Below, piece by piece: positions 23,034 through 35,155 of a DNA stretch of 64,000 nt. This stretch comes from Zea mays. Lineage: Eukaryota > Streptophyta > Magnoliopsida > Poales > Poaceae. Both the position numbers and the translations under genes were made by a program. The number at the start of each line of letters is the position of its first letter. Position 1 is the stretch's first letter. The notes beneath the pieces are model-generated. The model was not told the origin of the DNA, searched no databases, and saw only the letters and a list, made by a program, of their open reading frames with translations. The stretch is from contig NC_050104.1 of NCBI RefSeq assembly GCF_902167145.1, positions 95,243,849 through 95,307,848 of the forward strand, written 5' to 3'.

Positions 23034-23750
23034 TGTTTGGTACTGAAATGAGCGCGCGGACGGTCCGGCCCTGAGGCCGGACAGTCCGCAGTCCGGACAG
23101 TCCGCGCCTGTGGGACGGACGGTCCGCGCGTGCGCAGAACAGATTAGGGTTCCGAATTTTGTGCTACGGTTATTAGCTAGATTTGCGGAACTAGCTCGGA
23201 ATTAGTTCTGTAAAGGGTCCAGCCCCCTCCTCTATAAATAGAGAGGTCTATGGCCGATTTGTAATAATCATCAATCGAATCAAAACACTTCTATTTCACA
23301 TTTATTTCCTAGGAGTAGTTCTAGTCTAGTTCTAGTTTAGCCTTCCGATCCCCAAATTCTCTGCCTCTCTTCGACTCTACGCCGATTAGAGGAGTCTAGG
23401 TCGGCCGGCCCGAGCCTAGACAACTCCTAGGATCTCTCCTCCCCGACGGGGTCCCTCCTGGGAGCGAAATCCAGGCGCCATCGGCGATCTTCCGTCGCCC
23501 CTGCGCACACGCGGACCGTCCGGTCCCAGGGCGCGGACCGTCCGGCCGTCAGGCAGGAGCCCTAGCCTCGCACCAGGCCGCAGACCGTCCGACCCTGCGC
23601 GCGGACCGTCCGCTTCTGTGCAGAGAGCACCGCCGCGCCTCGCGCTAGGCCGCAGACCGTCTGGTCCCTGCGCGCGGACCGTCCGCCCCTGTGCAGAGGG
23701 CACCGCCACGGTTCTTGTTGGGTGTTTGGCGCTCCAAAAAGGCATCAACA
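23034..23750 (+). repeat. 5' LTR of element D
   Basis: 717 bp, TGTTTGGTACTG to GGCATCAACA. TATAAATA at 23233-23240. It is dense in CGGACGGTCCG-type palindromes near the start (23057-23130) and in the last third (23510-23690). It is 23 bp longer than the 3' LTR because of copy-number difference in the palindrome-rich part. Confidence 0.88.
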
Positions 23751-23757
23751 TACTTTT

Positions 23758-23776
23758 TGGCGACTCCGCTGGGGAC
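23758..23776 (+). other. Primer-binding site of element D
   Basis: TGGCGACTCCGCTGGGGAC starts 7 bases after the LTR. It resembles the tRNA-Arg-type PBS I recall for Tat/Ogre elements; the tRNA assignment is from memory. Confidence 0.6.
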
Positions 23777-23807
23777 AGTGCATCTAGACCTATCAAATCG
23801 GCCCTCA

Positions 23808-26800
23808 ATGGCCGGTTCAAGAGATAGCTCTGAAGTCTCCCCCAGCAACATCATAGAGCCGACTTGGGACACATTGCCGGCTGACGAACAGCTCCAGTTC
23901 GAGGAGCAGATGATCAGGAGGCAAAAGCAAGGTTCTTGGCCAACTTCAAAGTGGACAGGAACAACAAGGTCGTCCGACATCGGGCGACAGATCCGGCTTC
24001 ACTGCGACACACGCCAGATATCCCCAATGTAAGTAATACAAACGAGCTGCAATCTCTTAAGAATTATGTAGATGAACAACGTGAACAAATGCAAAATATT
24101 ATAGGGGGTATGCAGAACGACTATAGGAGATTAGCGCGTGCATTTGACAAATCTAGCATTGCAAATTTTCCATCACACGAGGTAGAATTAGGGGGTAACA
24201 CGCGTAATACATCGACTATAGGTTGTCACGACCAGTCACAACCCCTTTACGGGATGCCGATGGACACGTACCCTGAGCAACCGCAAATCGGCAGTAAATC
24301 AGCCGATCTGCACATGTCCGGACCGTCCGACCGTGAGCGCGGACCGTCCGGGACAGCCACGGCCGGGCCCAATTTTAATGAGTTACCTAGACATGCACCC
24401 GAGCCACCACATACGTCACAGAACCCAAACTACCCAGTCGGACGGTCCGCATACAACGACGGACGGTCCGCATATAACCACGGACGGTCCGGGTACATAT
24501 CCGGACAGTCCGCGCATGAGTCTTTTGAGGAGGATTATTACCTGAATCCTCACCCATCCCAGCAACACTTCCCATCACACTATGCAATGCACCAGCCCAT
24601 AATTCAAGATCCAGAGCCCAGGAAAGCTTTCCGGCCCCACCTAGAAGGCCGGAAAGAAACGATCAAACCTATGAGCCATATAGGGCAAATGGAAATGCAC
24701 CACGTAGCTCAAACCAATGGGGGGAAAGACAACATACTAACATCCAACCAATCCCACCTATGTTTGACCAGAGAGCTGGTGGTCTTGCACCGGCTGCCAT
24801 TGATATAGTAAGGGAAGAAATAGCCGGGGCGTTCCGAGATAAGCTCGGAGTAAGCATGGTCCCTGGGGGGGGCAATCATATCGGAAACCTTATGACAGCC
24901 GATTTGATCACCACCCATACCCACAGGGAACCATGATACCCGAATTCGCAAAATTTTTGGGTGATCAAGGAAAGAACACACGCGAACACATAGGCCAGTT
25001 TTTAGCACAATTAGGAGAATTGGCCGACACGGAGGCATTTCGCGTACGTTTATTTTCATTATCTCTAACAGGAACCGTGTTTGCATGGTATGCCACTTTA
25101 CGTCCTAATTCCATTTCATCATGGGGGGATCTAGAACAAAAACTTCATGATCATTTTTTCTCCGGTGACTACGAGTTGGATTTGGTAGATTTAGTGTCAT
25201 TGCGACAGGCAAAAGATGAATCGGTTAATGATTACATCCGGAGATTCCGAGATACAAGAAACCGATGCTTCCAAATTCATTTAGCAGAAAAATAGCTAGC
25301 AGGATTAGCCTTTAATGGTCTACGATATTATTTAAAAGAAAGATTAGAAGGCATCCAATTTTTTACAATAGCACAGTTACACCAGAGAGCTTTGTCTTGT
25401 GAAAGCCGGAGCAAAGAAACTGCTAAAACAATTCGTCACAACGTACATATAGTAGAATGCGACCAAAGTAGCTCAGATGACGAATCAGCAGAAGTGTATG
25501 TTGCTGAAATGGTTTGGCCAAAGCAGGCCAAATCTTCGGCTTGTTTCTCCTTACAGCCGGTTCAAAAGAAACGGTAAGAGGAGGTTAAGTTTACGTTTAA
25601 TGTTGGTAAGTGTGATAAAATATTTGACGAATTACTCAAAAATGGCAACATTAAAATAAATCACACTGTTCCATCCGCCGACGAGCTAAAACGTCGTGCG
25701 TACTGCAAGTGGCATAACTCATTTTCTCATGCCACTAATGATTGTAATGTGTTTCGGCGACAAATTCAATCGGCCATTAAGGAGGGACGATTGAAATTTT
25801 AGGAAATGCAGGTGGATACAGAGCCCTTTCCGATGAACATGATCGACTTCGAGGGCAAGAAAGTCCTGGTTCGGCCAAAAACAGCCGATAAAGGCAAAGG
25901 CAAAGAAACAATCATCGGCAATGCTAAAAAGGCCGATGGGGATTGTAAAGTTTCTTGCAGGAAAGTGGTGGCCGAGAAGACTCCCGATGGAGGGGAGACT
26001 CTGAAGGTGACCATCACAGCCTCTAGCACTGGGGGGCAAGCGCAGACAGGGAGACAGTTGCGGGAACCCGTGCTGCGCATCGCGGACAGTCTGCCATCCA
26101 GACGCGGATGGTCCGACGCTTCTCCGGACGGTCCGGAGAACTCCAGCGAACGGTCCGGCCATGCTCAAGACTCACAGCGGCCACGTACCTTCAAACCACG
26201 ACGACCAGAGATAGGTACGTGGAAAACAAATACATTTAAAGCAGCTGGTCGGTTGGTCAAGCCTGGCCCGACTTTCGATCAATTGTTGTCTAAATACGTG
26301 AAAAAGAAGGCCGACCCCAGTGACCGGCCAGCAAAGCGACCCCGCTCACTCATTCATGAGCAACGTCAGGTCAGGCCGATTGGACCACCCCACCAATCGG
26401 AAGAAATGAAAGGTCATACTGTACAATTGAGACCTAACATACTGACATGGACACCTCCACCCCCTTATCCGTCTATGCCATATCCATACACATACTTACC
26501 TCCACCATATGTCCCAAATCAAATGTGGGGCATGCCACCATATCCATTTAGGATGCCACAGTACCCCGCCTGGGGGGCACCCCAAACATCTGTTTTTGAC
26601 AGGTTGGCGCCACCAGTACAAGACCGATTGAGCATCGCTCAATCCGGTCACCAGGCACAGACCCAACAGGATTGCCGGACTACTCGGCCTCCAAGGCCGA
26701 CCAATCCGGCAGGGGGGCATATGCCCGCGACAACTGAAAGGACGACAAAAAAGGACATTATCAAAATAGGTACAACAGATGTCGTTATACAAAAAGAAAG

Positions 26801-27246
26801 TGAAGGGCCGATAATTTTTGGTGAATCAGCCAATACAACCAAAAAAGAAGATACGACTACCATCAAAACAGCCGATCCAAAATACTCCATGCCTCGATGG
26901 TGCCCAGCGGGATTGACACGGTCCCAAAAGAGAAAATTACAGCGCCTAAGAGCAAAGGAGAGCCAGGAGAAAGAGGCAGAAAAGATATTCAATGACACAT
27001 ATCCACTATACCCACCACCGCAAAAGAAATGGAGTCCAAAGGCCGTTGAGGAAAAACAAACGGCCACAAAAATAGAAAATAAAACAACACTTGTGCAGCA
27101 CCCTGCAGGTATGGCAGATAGCCTGGCCAACAAGGCCGGACAAACTGCACCAGGCGCGGACCGTCTGCCCCCGGAGTCTGGACCGTCCGCACCACACCAG
27201 GAAGCCTCCAACGACATGCTAACATCATTGGAAGAGGACGACCTGC
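23808..27246 (+). pseudogene. gag: Gag of element D (5' part of gag-PR), decayed
   Basis: ATG 23808 opens a short frame (MAGSRDSSEV). A shift near 23925 leads to 23936-24808, and another near 24700-24800 precedes the gag domain (KFLGDQGKNTREHIGQF near 24951; WYATLRPNSISSWGDLEQ near 25086; SVNDYIRRFRDTRNRC near 25221). An in-frame TAG follows at 25293 and stops near 25575 and 25799. YCKWHNSFSHATNDC (about 25701) is the zinc-binding segment. The long C-terminal frame 25806-27246 is Pro- and Lys-rich. Two linker regions contain palindrome-derived peptides. The frame continues across the G insertion into PR at 51917. Confidence 0.85.
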
Positions 27247-30200
27247 TGTAACACCCTAAATCCATCGATTGAAGATAACTTAGTTTATATTATTATTTTT
27301 CAAAAGAAAGGAAAAATACTTACGATTTCTAATAGTAAAAGGGTAAAATAAATAATTTGAACAATTCTTTAATAGATAAAATTTTACCAAGTGTTTGTTG
27401 CACTCGTGCCGAAGCATATGTTTTGTCTGAATTGATTTTTGCAAATCCAATTTATGGATTTGATCTTGTAAAGAAAATCTCATTTTACAAAACAATAATG
27501 AATTGCTAAAATAAGGTTTTCGGAAAATATGTATATTAATAATTTTAGTGGTAATCAGGGTAATAAGTTTTTCATTTATTTATGTGTCATTTATTTGCAT
27601 TTGGAATAATTTTGATTTCGCACGATTGATTTTTGAATATTTAATAACATTCCTTCTTGAATGAAAATTCACAAAAATAATATAATTATTAGTCAAAAAT
27701 AAATAGTATATTTATAAATAATTTTGATTTGATTATTATGAATTTAATGATTATTTAAATATGTATTTCGAAAATTAAGAATAGAAAAGAAAAAACAAAC
27801 AAACAAAACCCTAATTCTAAACCGGCCCACCAGGGCCCAATATCCCCTAACCCTAACTAGTCGTCGCCCCATCCTCTCCCTGGTAGCTGCCGCCCCCTGT
27901 CCTCTGCACAGCCGCCGCCCTCTGCTCCTCTCTCTCCCACCCGCCTCCTTCTCTCTCCTCTCTTCCCTCTGCTCTCACCTTGCGCTGCCCAGGCCGCCCG
28001 CGCGCGCGACACCGAGCGCCCCTGCCCGAGCCCAGCCGCTCGCTGCCCCGCCTCCGAGCCGCCCGCGGAGCCGAGCGCCTGCAGCCTCGCCGCGTAGCCC
28101 GAGCCGGCCGAGGAGCGGCCACGACCCGACGCACCCCGGCGACCACGCCCCCGACCGAGAGCAGCTGCTCAACCCCGACGCCAAGGCCGCCCCAGCCCCC
28201 GCGACCGAAGCACACGCCCAAGGACCGTCGCGCCAGGAAGCCGACCGAAGCCCGCGTCCGTTCGTCTGCGCGTTATTGGAGCTTCAATGCGTCCGTTACT
28301 CCCTCCCTCCATTCAAGCTCCGTAAATACCATCAATGGCATGACGCCGGCCAACCTCTCATCTCCTCCCTCTCCTCTATAAAAACCGAGCCTCGGAGCTC
28401 TCTCTCTACTCGAGCTCGCCCCATCTCTCTCCCACTCTCTTGCTCGCCGTCGACCGAACTATCCGCCCCGTTGTCCATGTAACCCCACCGGAGCTCCGTC
28501 CACGTAGCATCTCGCGGAGCCCCGCCCGACGTCAAGAACCCTTGCCCGCGTGCAGCAGCACCGCCGCTCGCCGTCGTGCCTCGCCGGAGTTCGTCCACGC
28601 CGTTCACCGTCGTCCGTTAACCCAAGGTTGAAGACAACCCAAAACAATTTGAATTCATTTTTGAAATCATGTTTTGAATTAATTTATGGATCTTGTGAAT
28701 TATCGTTGTAATATTTTAAATGATACGATTTGGCGATTCACGAGTATAATTTTAGAGATCTCGATGTATACGGGTAGTCAAAATCAAACCCGCGACAACA
28801 CTTTGAATATACGTAGGATTTTATAATTCTAAAAATGAACATGGTCACTATTCACTAACTCAGTGATTTCACACTAGAAATGTTTATTTCGCTTTAGTGT
28901 GTAGAGCGATAGTTGATTAGTATTGATATAAGTATAATTTCGAAAAAGGAATTAAGCCACGCATTTCTATAAATTTTACTAGTCATAAATAAATGTATTC
29001 ATAGCACAACCATGAATATGTTATTAAAAAGTCTCATTTAGTAATTTACAATTAATTCTTAGTATATTAATGTCAGAAGAATTATAAATAAACAATTTCT
29101 AGTTATACATATAAATTCTATTTAGAAAAGAAACGAGAAAACCGAAAGCGTAGAATTTATAATGATGTTAAAATGACTTAACTAGACACTCATACTTTCC
29201 TAATAAAAAAATGATAGTTATGTTGTTAAACATAAGTTTCTTACTAATAAAGTAGATAATTAGTTTCTAACTTTAAAATTGACCTTTTAAAAGATATCAT
29301 GTTTTTAATTTACCAAGGTTCGTTATAGATGTTTAAGTATAGCCGTATTAAATAGAAATTTAGAAGAATAGAGTTTTTTTAAAGATACTAAAATGATAGA
29401 ATTGATGTTCATATCTTTAAAATGATGACCTATCGGGTTGAATGTAGTTTTCTCAACAAATATAGATTTAATGTTTTCTTACTAGAATGATAATCATTTA
29501 TTATCCCTTCACATAAAACTCATTTAGTCTCATATTTAAGTATCCATAATTATATGCTTTACAATATAATATGTTAACTTTTCTAATAATGATATAATGG
29601 CTTAATTAAGTGCTCACACCGTCATAACTAAAATGATAGTTAATAATATACCAATAAATATAGTATTCATTTTAATTATCTAGATCATTTGTTACTACAA
29701 TAGAATTAAAGATAATTAATAGATTAATTATCCTTTATCATAATTTATTAGTCATACCTATTGTCCACTTGTTCATAACACATTTAGTCAATTTGTTCGA
29801 ATCATTTAGTTTGTCCTAAAGGGTAAAATAAAGTAATAACTAAAATGTTACTTTGAATATAATAATATAGGCTATATGTTTTCTAATGAAATTAAAAGAT
29901 AGTTATTTGTTTAAGCTTTTTATAAAAGTAATGTCTAATAATGTGTTTCATAACGCATTAACCTTAGATATATAACACATACCTTCTCTAAAAGGTTAAA
30001 ATGTTTAATATTGTTATAAATGTGTTCTATCATCCTATAAACCCTTAATCGTAGACATATCACATATGACGTTTTATAAAAGATTAATTTGGTGAACCTA
30101 ATATTTGTATATTTTTAATTAAGATATTTTTTTAAGCTCATGTCTTATTTTATAAAGTATAGATCACACATTTTTTTAAAAGAATACCTTCTTATTATAA

Positions 30201-31701
30201 CCATTACTTGCGACGTTTTTGAAAAGTGAACGCTCTCTTTTCGTTAGGCTTTCTTTTAGCTTTACATATGAAGAATGTTGTATGTTATTGAGTGGTGTTT
30301 GTTCTTCTTGTTTGTTTGTGTGATATTTAGTGATTGATCTAGTAGTTGAGAATCAAGATATATTCCGTGGAAGAACCTCGAGTTTTCAATAAGCAAGGCA
30401 AGTGGACTTCTCCCTCTGCATACTCTGTTTGATCCCAAACAATACATTTAATAAAGTTTATTCTTTTGGATATATATGCATAATTTGACGGGTTACCTAT
30501 TTAGATAACCTTTCCAACCTTATTCCTTGATCAAACATGTGAATTATACTTTACCTTTGTAGCTATGCTATTGCTACAACTTAACTTTATGCAGTCACTC
30601 CCGCTTATGATATTAATGTTCCAAATGGTAAGATTACTTTGTTGTTGTGAACCCGATGGTTAAACAAGATTATTGCATATCAATTGGAACATGGAGTGAC
30701 CACCCGGGAAAACAGTGTTACCATGAGAACTATCATGGCTCTGGTCTTGGCTAAATAACTAGGGAAGTCTTATGTTGGGTGCTGGTCGTGGTCGACCGGA
30801 ACGGGGGCATCTGGCAAGCGCTTATAGTTCCGGCTCAGGCAGATTGGATACGGGCATAGTTTCCAAAGCTTTACCCTGTAGTCTGGACTATAAGTTGGTT
30901 ACGGTAGGTGTGCCTTATGCAGTTTGACCATTTCCAGCATTTGCGTAATGAGGACTCTAGGGAGAAGCCTCGTAGTGAGACCCTGGCCATTCACCTCGGA
31001 AGTGAATACGGGTCTAGCTAACCCGGGCTAGAAGGGAATCGCGACTCATGGGTAAAGATGTGCCACCTCTGCAGAGTGTAAAACTGATATATCAGCCGTG
31101 CTCACGGTTATGAGCAGCCTGGACTCCTCACATGATAATTGAACTTGAAGATGGAAATAAATCGAGATCCGATGATCTGCCAATGGTTTTGCTTAAGTGG
31201 TTTCACTTAAGTGTTTTTGATATACTCTTATACATTTGCTTAATGGGAATACTTGGGATTCACACTTATTATTAAGACAGGTGTTGTTAATAAAATGTTG
31301 ACCAACTAAAATGCTTACTGCTCAACCTCAGCCTCACCTTGTTAGACTTGCATTAGTTTTTCCCCCACTTGCTGAGCCCCGACCATAAGTGAGCTCACCC
31401 TTGCTTAATTTTGATCAGAAGTTGTAGATGAAGATATGATGCTGAACTCCATGGATGCTAGTATAGTGATACCCCCGGTCATCTTCCTGTGGATGGATGT
31501 CCATGTTCGCTGTACTTTGATGAATAAAGGTTAAGACATTATGTCTGTTCGAAGTGCAATATGTTAATATAATCGTTATTTACGCTTTTATGCATTGTTC
31601 TTTTGATATATTACACTTGTGACGTCAACATATGTGTGGAAATAGATCCTGGCACACATATGCTATGCACCCGGCTCTGCCCCTCGGAGACGGGTGTGAC
31701 A
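27247..31701 (+). repeat. 5' LTR of element G
   Basis: 4455 bp, TGTAACACCC to GGGTGTGACA. Layout: AT-rich start, a GC-rich block with CT-rich promoter-like sequence (27850-28620; TATAAAAA at 28377-28384), then about 1.6 kb of very AT-rich sequence (28650-30250), then a more complex 3' part. Open frames in the GC block lack partners or conservation and are not called genes. Confidence 0.88.
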
Positions 31702-31705
31702 GAAG

Positions 31706-31717
31706 TGGTATCAGAGC
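31706..31717 (+). other. Primer-binding site of element G
   Basis: TGGTATCAGAGC, complementary to the 3' end of initiator tRNA-Met, 4 bases after the LTR. Confidence 0.85.
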
Positions 31718-31949
31718 CAGGTGACCGTAGGTCGCTAGATTAGTTAGAAATGGAAAGCCCAGCCAGTCGTTCAAAACTTGACTTAATTGTCTTCATAAAA
31801 ACTTACTTTATATCAAAACTCGTCTCTTTTATCTTCAACCCTTCTTGTCTGATTCTTCATCTATCAGAAGGTTCTAATGAGAAGCATTGCAAGATGATCA
31901 AGCTAGGATTATGGAACTTGAAGCGAAGTTTACCAGAAGAAACCTTTTC
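31718..31949 (+). pseudogene. Leader and gag N-terminal remnant of element G
   Basis: After the PBS, one frame near 31880-31940 codes QDDQARIMELEAKF, a gag-type coiled-coil start. The frame is broken by element F at 31949/44166 (TSD TTTTC) and continues briefly (EAINDALFPV) at 44171. Confidence 0.5.
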
Positions 31950-33735
31950 TGTCGGCGTTTTGAGACCGGGGGTCCCTCAGGCCGACGAGTGAGTGCCACG
32001 TGCCCCAGCCCAGATGGGTCGAGCGTGTGGGCGAGCACAAAGGGGGGAGAGGCGCGAGGCGGCCGGAGTCCGGCGTGAGAGTGGTGGGAATCCCGCGGCC
32101 TTCGTGTTCGTCCCGCGCCCAGGTCGGGTGCGCTTGCAGTAGGGGGTTACAAGCGTCCACGCGGGTGAGGGAAGCGAGCGGCCCCAAGGGAGCGCCTGTC
32201 TCGTCCTCGTCCTCGCGCGCCAACCTTCTCTAAGAAGGCCCTGGTCCTTCCTTTTATAGGTGTAAGGAGAGGATCCAGGTGTACAATGGGGGTGTAGCAG
32301 AGTGCTACGTGTCTAGCGGAGGGAGAGCTAGCGCCCTAAGTACATGCCAATGTGGCAGCCGGAGAGATCTTGGCACCCAGCTGGCGTGATGTCGTGGCTG
32401 TCGGAGGAGCAACGGAGCCTGGCGGAGGGACAGCTGTCGGAGCGGTTGAGTCCTTGCTAACGTCCCCCTGCTTTCGTAAGGGAGCTGAGAGCCGCCGTCG
32501 TCACAGGGCTAGTGGGGCGCCATCATTGCCTATCTGGCGGAGCTAGCCAGATGGGACACCGGTCTTGTTCTCTGCGGCCCGAGTCGGCTCGGGGCAGGGT
32601 GATGATGGCGCTCCCTGTTGACGTGGCGGGCCTGTGCCCTAGGTCGGGCGACGTGGAGGCTCCTCCAAAGCCGAGGTCGAGTCTGTCTTCCATGGCCGAG
32701 GCCGAGCCCGAGCCCCTGGGTCGGGCGAGGCGGAGGTTGTTCGGCAGAGGCCAAGGCGGAGTCCGAGCCCTGGGGTCGGGCGAAGCGGAGTTCGTCGTCT
32801 TCCGGGGCCTAGCCCGAGTTCGAGCCCTGGGTCGGGCGGAGCGGAGTTTGTCGTCTTCCGGGGCTTAGCCCGAGTCCGAGCCCTGGGTCGGGCGGAGCGG
32901 AGTTCGCCGTCTTCCGGGGCTTAGCCCGAGTCCGAGCCCTGGGTCGGGTGGAGCGGAGTTCGCCGTCTTCCGGGGCTTAGCCCGAGTCCGAGCCCTGGGT
33001 CGGGCGGAGCGGAGTTCGCCGTCTTCCGGGGCTTAGCCCGAGTCCGAGCCCTGGGTCGGGCGGAGCGGAGTTCGCCGTCTTCCGGGGCTTAGCCCGAGTC
33101 CGAGCCCTGGGTCGGGCGGAGCGGAGTTCGCCGTCTTCCGGGGCTTAGCCCGAGTCCGAGCACTGGGTCGGGCGGAGCGGAGTTCGTCGTCTTCCGGGGC
33201 TTAGCCCGAGTCCGAGCCCTGGGTCGGGTGGAGCGGAGTTTCCTATGGCGCCTTTGGCAGGGCCTGACTGCCTGTCAGTCTCACTCTGTCAAGTGGCACT
33301 GCAGTCGGAGTGGCGCAGGCGGCGCTGTCCTTCTGTCAGACCGGTCAGTGGAGCGGCGAAGTGACGGCGGTCACTTCGGCTCTGCCGGGGGGCGCGCGTC
33401 AGGATAAAGGTGCCAGGCCACCTTTGCGTGAAATGCTCCTGCGACTTGGTCGGTCGGTGCGGCGATTTAGTCAGGGTTGCTTCTTAGCGAAGGCAAGGCC
33501 TCGGGCGAGCCAGAGATGTGTCCGCCGTTAAAGGGGGGCCTCGGGCGAGACGGAAATCCCTAGGGGTCGGCTGCCCTTGCCTGAGGCTAGGCTCGGGCGA
33601 GGCGTGATCGAGTCGCTCGTACGGACTGATCCCTGACTTAATCGCACCCATCAAGCCTCTGCAGCTTTATGCTGATGGGGGTTACCAGCTGAGAATTAGG
33701 CGTCTTGAGGGTACCCCTAATTATGGTCCCCGACA
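31950..33735 (-). repeat. 3' LTR of element F
   Basis: 1786 bp between TGTCGGCG and CCCCGACA. Contains an 8-unit tandem array (32797-33240). About 2% different from the other LTR by rough eye count. Confidence 0.9.
32797..33240. repeat. 56-bp tandem repeat in the F 3' LTR
   Basis: Eight units start at 32797, 32853, 32909, 32965, 33021, 33077, 33133 and 33189. Each begins GTCTTCCGGGGC and contains CGAGCCCTGGGTCGGGC. The last unit runs into unique sequence at TTTCCTATGG. Confidence 0.92.
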
Positions 33736-33750
33736 GTAGCCCCCGAGCCT
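33736..33750 (-). other. Polypurine tract of element F
   Basis: On the minus strand GAGGCTCGGGGGCTAC abuts the 3' LTR. Confidence 0.7.
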
Positions 33751-35155
33751 CGAAGGGAGTGTTAGCACTCGCTTGGAGGCTTTCGTCGCACTTTTTTGCA
33801 AGGGGACCAGCCTTTCTCGGTTGCATTTTGTTTCGGTGGGTGCGCGCGAGCGCACCCGCCGGGTGTAGCCCCCGAGGCCTCGGAGGAGTGGTTTCACTCC
33901 TTCGAGGTCTTAATGCCTTGCGTAATGCTTCGGCTGGTCTGGTGGTTCCCTCATGCGAACTGGCCGTATCCCGGGTGCACGGTCGGGGCCCAAGCTCTCG
34001 GGCTGGTATGTTGACGCTGTCAACGGTTCGGCCGGAGCCGGGTTTGCGAGAGCAGCCCCCGAGCCTCCGCACAGGGCGAGAGGGCGATCAAGGACAGACT
34101 CGGCTTTTTTACATACGCCCCTACGTCGCCTTTCCGCAAGGAGGAGGGGGGAGAGCGCCATGTTACCCTCGATGGGCACCGAACATGGTGTCTCCGGTGA
34201 GCTGCAAGCGGGTAATCCGAGTGGACGTCCGTGCCCCGTTCGTTGGGGGTCAGCTAGGGGCCCAGAGGCACGCCCAAAAGTACCTGCGGGTGATCTGCCG
34301 GACCCGGTCCCCTGGCGATGGGGTCTGAGGGCTCAATGCCTCCCTCCGATGGGATTCCGTTACAAGATCGCTCCTGCTGGTCTCGGAAATGTCCTAGGGT
34401 ACCTCGGGAGCGCAGCCCGAGCCTTGGTTATGTATCGAACGTACCCCTGGTCATCCCTCGCTCGGCGTCTGAGGCGACTGTGAACCCTTCGGGGGCCAGC
34501 CTTCGAACCCCTGATCAGTAATGGGCGTGGAGCCCGAGTAGCCTGAGGCGGCCGTGGAGCCCTTCGGGGGGCCAGCCTTCGAACCTCTGACCAGTAGTGG
34601 GTGTAGGGCCCACGCGATCTGAGGCGACTGTTGAACCCCTCGGAGGGCCAGTCTTCGAACCTCTGATCAGTAGGGGGGCTCGGAGCCCGGTTCCTTCACA
34701 GGGAAGGATCCTTTTCGGGGTATCCCCCTTTCCCGGTCCCTGTTGCAAGAGATAGAGAAAGAGGAAAAAAGGAAAAGGATACGAAATCGAACGACGTGGC
34801 GTACCTTTTTTGGCGCGGTTATTACGGCGAAGGCGAAGCATCGCCCGCTTCTCCTGCCGCCTGTCCCGCCACGGAGTTAATGCGACGGGGTGAGTTGTTG
34901 GCAGGGCGGCCGTTGCGCGTGCGCGAGCCGTTCGAGGAACGGCTGTTTCGCTTCGCGCTTTTTGAATCCCGCGTCCGGTCTGGGCGGAGCGCTGGAAACG
35001 ATCTCGCCCTGGTCTTTATATACCCGGGAGAGGGTCTGGTGACGGTTCTTCGCTCCGCTTCCTGCCTCTTTCTTTAGGTTTTCGCAACCCGAGAGGCTTT
35101 AACCAGAGAAGAGGAAACCGCCCTTCCTGCCCCTTGCGCCGCCATCCCTTCCGTC
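33751..35155 (+). promoter_or_regulatory. Leader and promoter region of the F passenger gene
   Basis: No gene is called. Contains paragraphs of CCCCGAG-rich sequence, three imperfect repeats of about 75 bp starting near 34467, 34541 and 34618 (each with CTGAGGCG and CCAGCCTTCGAACC), and a TATA box TTTATATACC at 35015-35024, about 130 bp before the ATG at 35156. Short frames here lack recognisable domains. Confidence 0.55.

Noticed and set aside
27980..28631. Frames in the GC-rich block of the G LTRs (also 47951-48811)
   Set aside because: They are promoter-type LTR sequence. The frames differ between the two LTRs by indels and show no domain.
32797..33240. Regular 56-bp direct repeats as a CRISPR array
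   Set aside because: Units are contiguous without unique spacers, lie in an LTR, and the genome is a plant.
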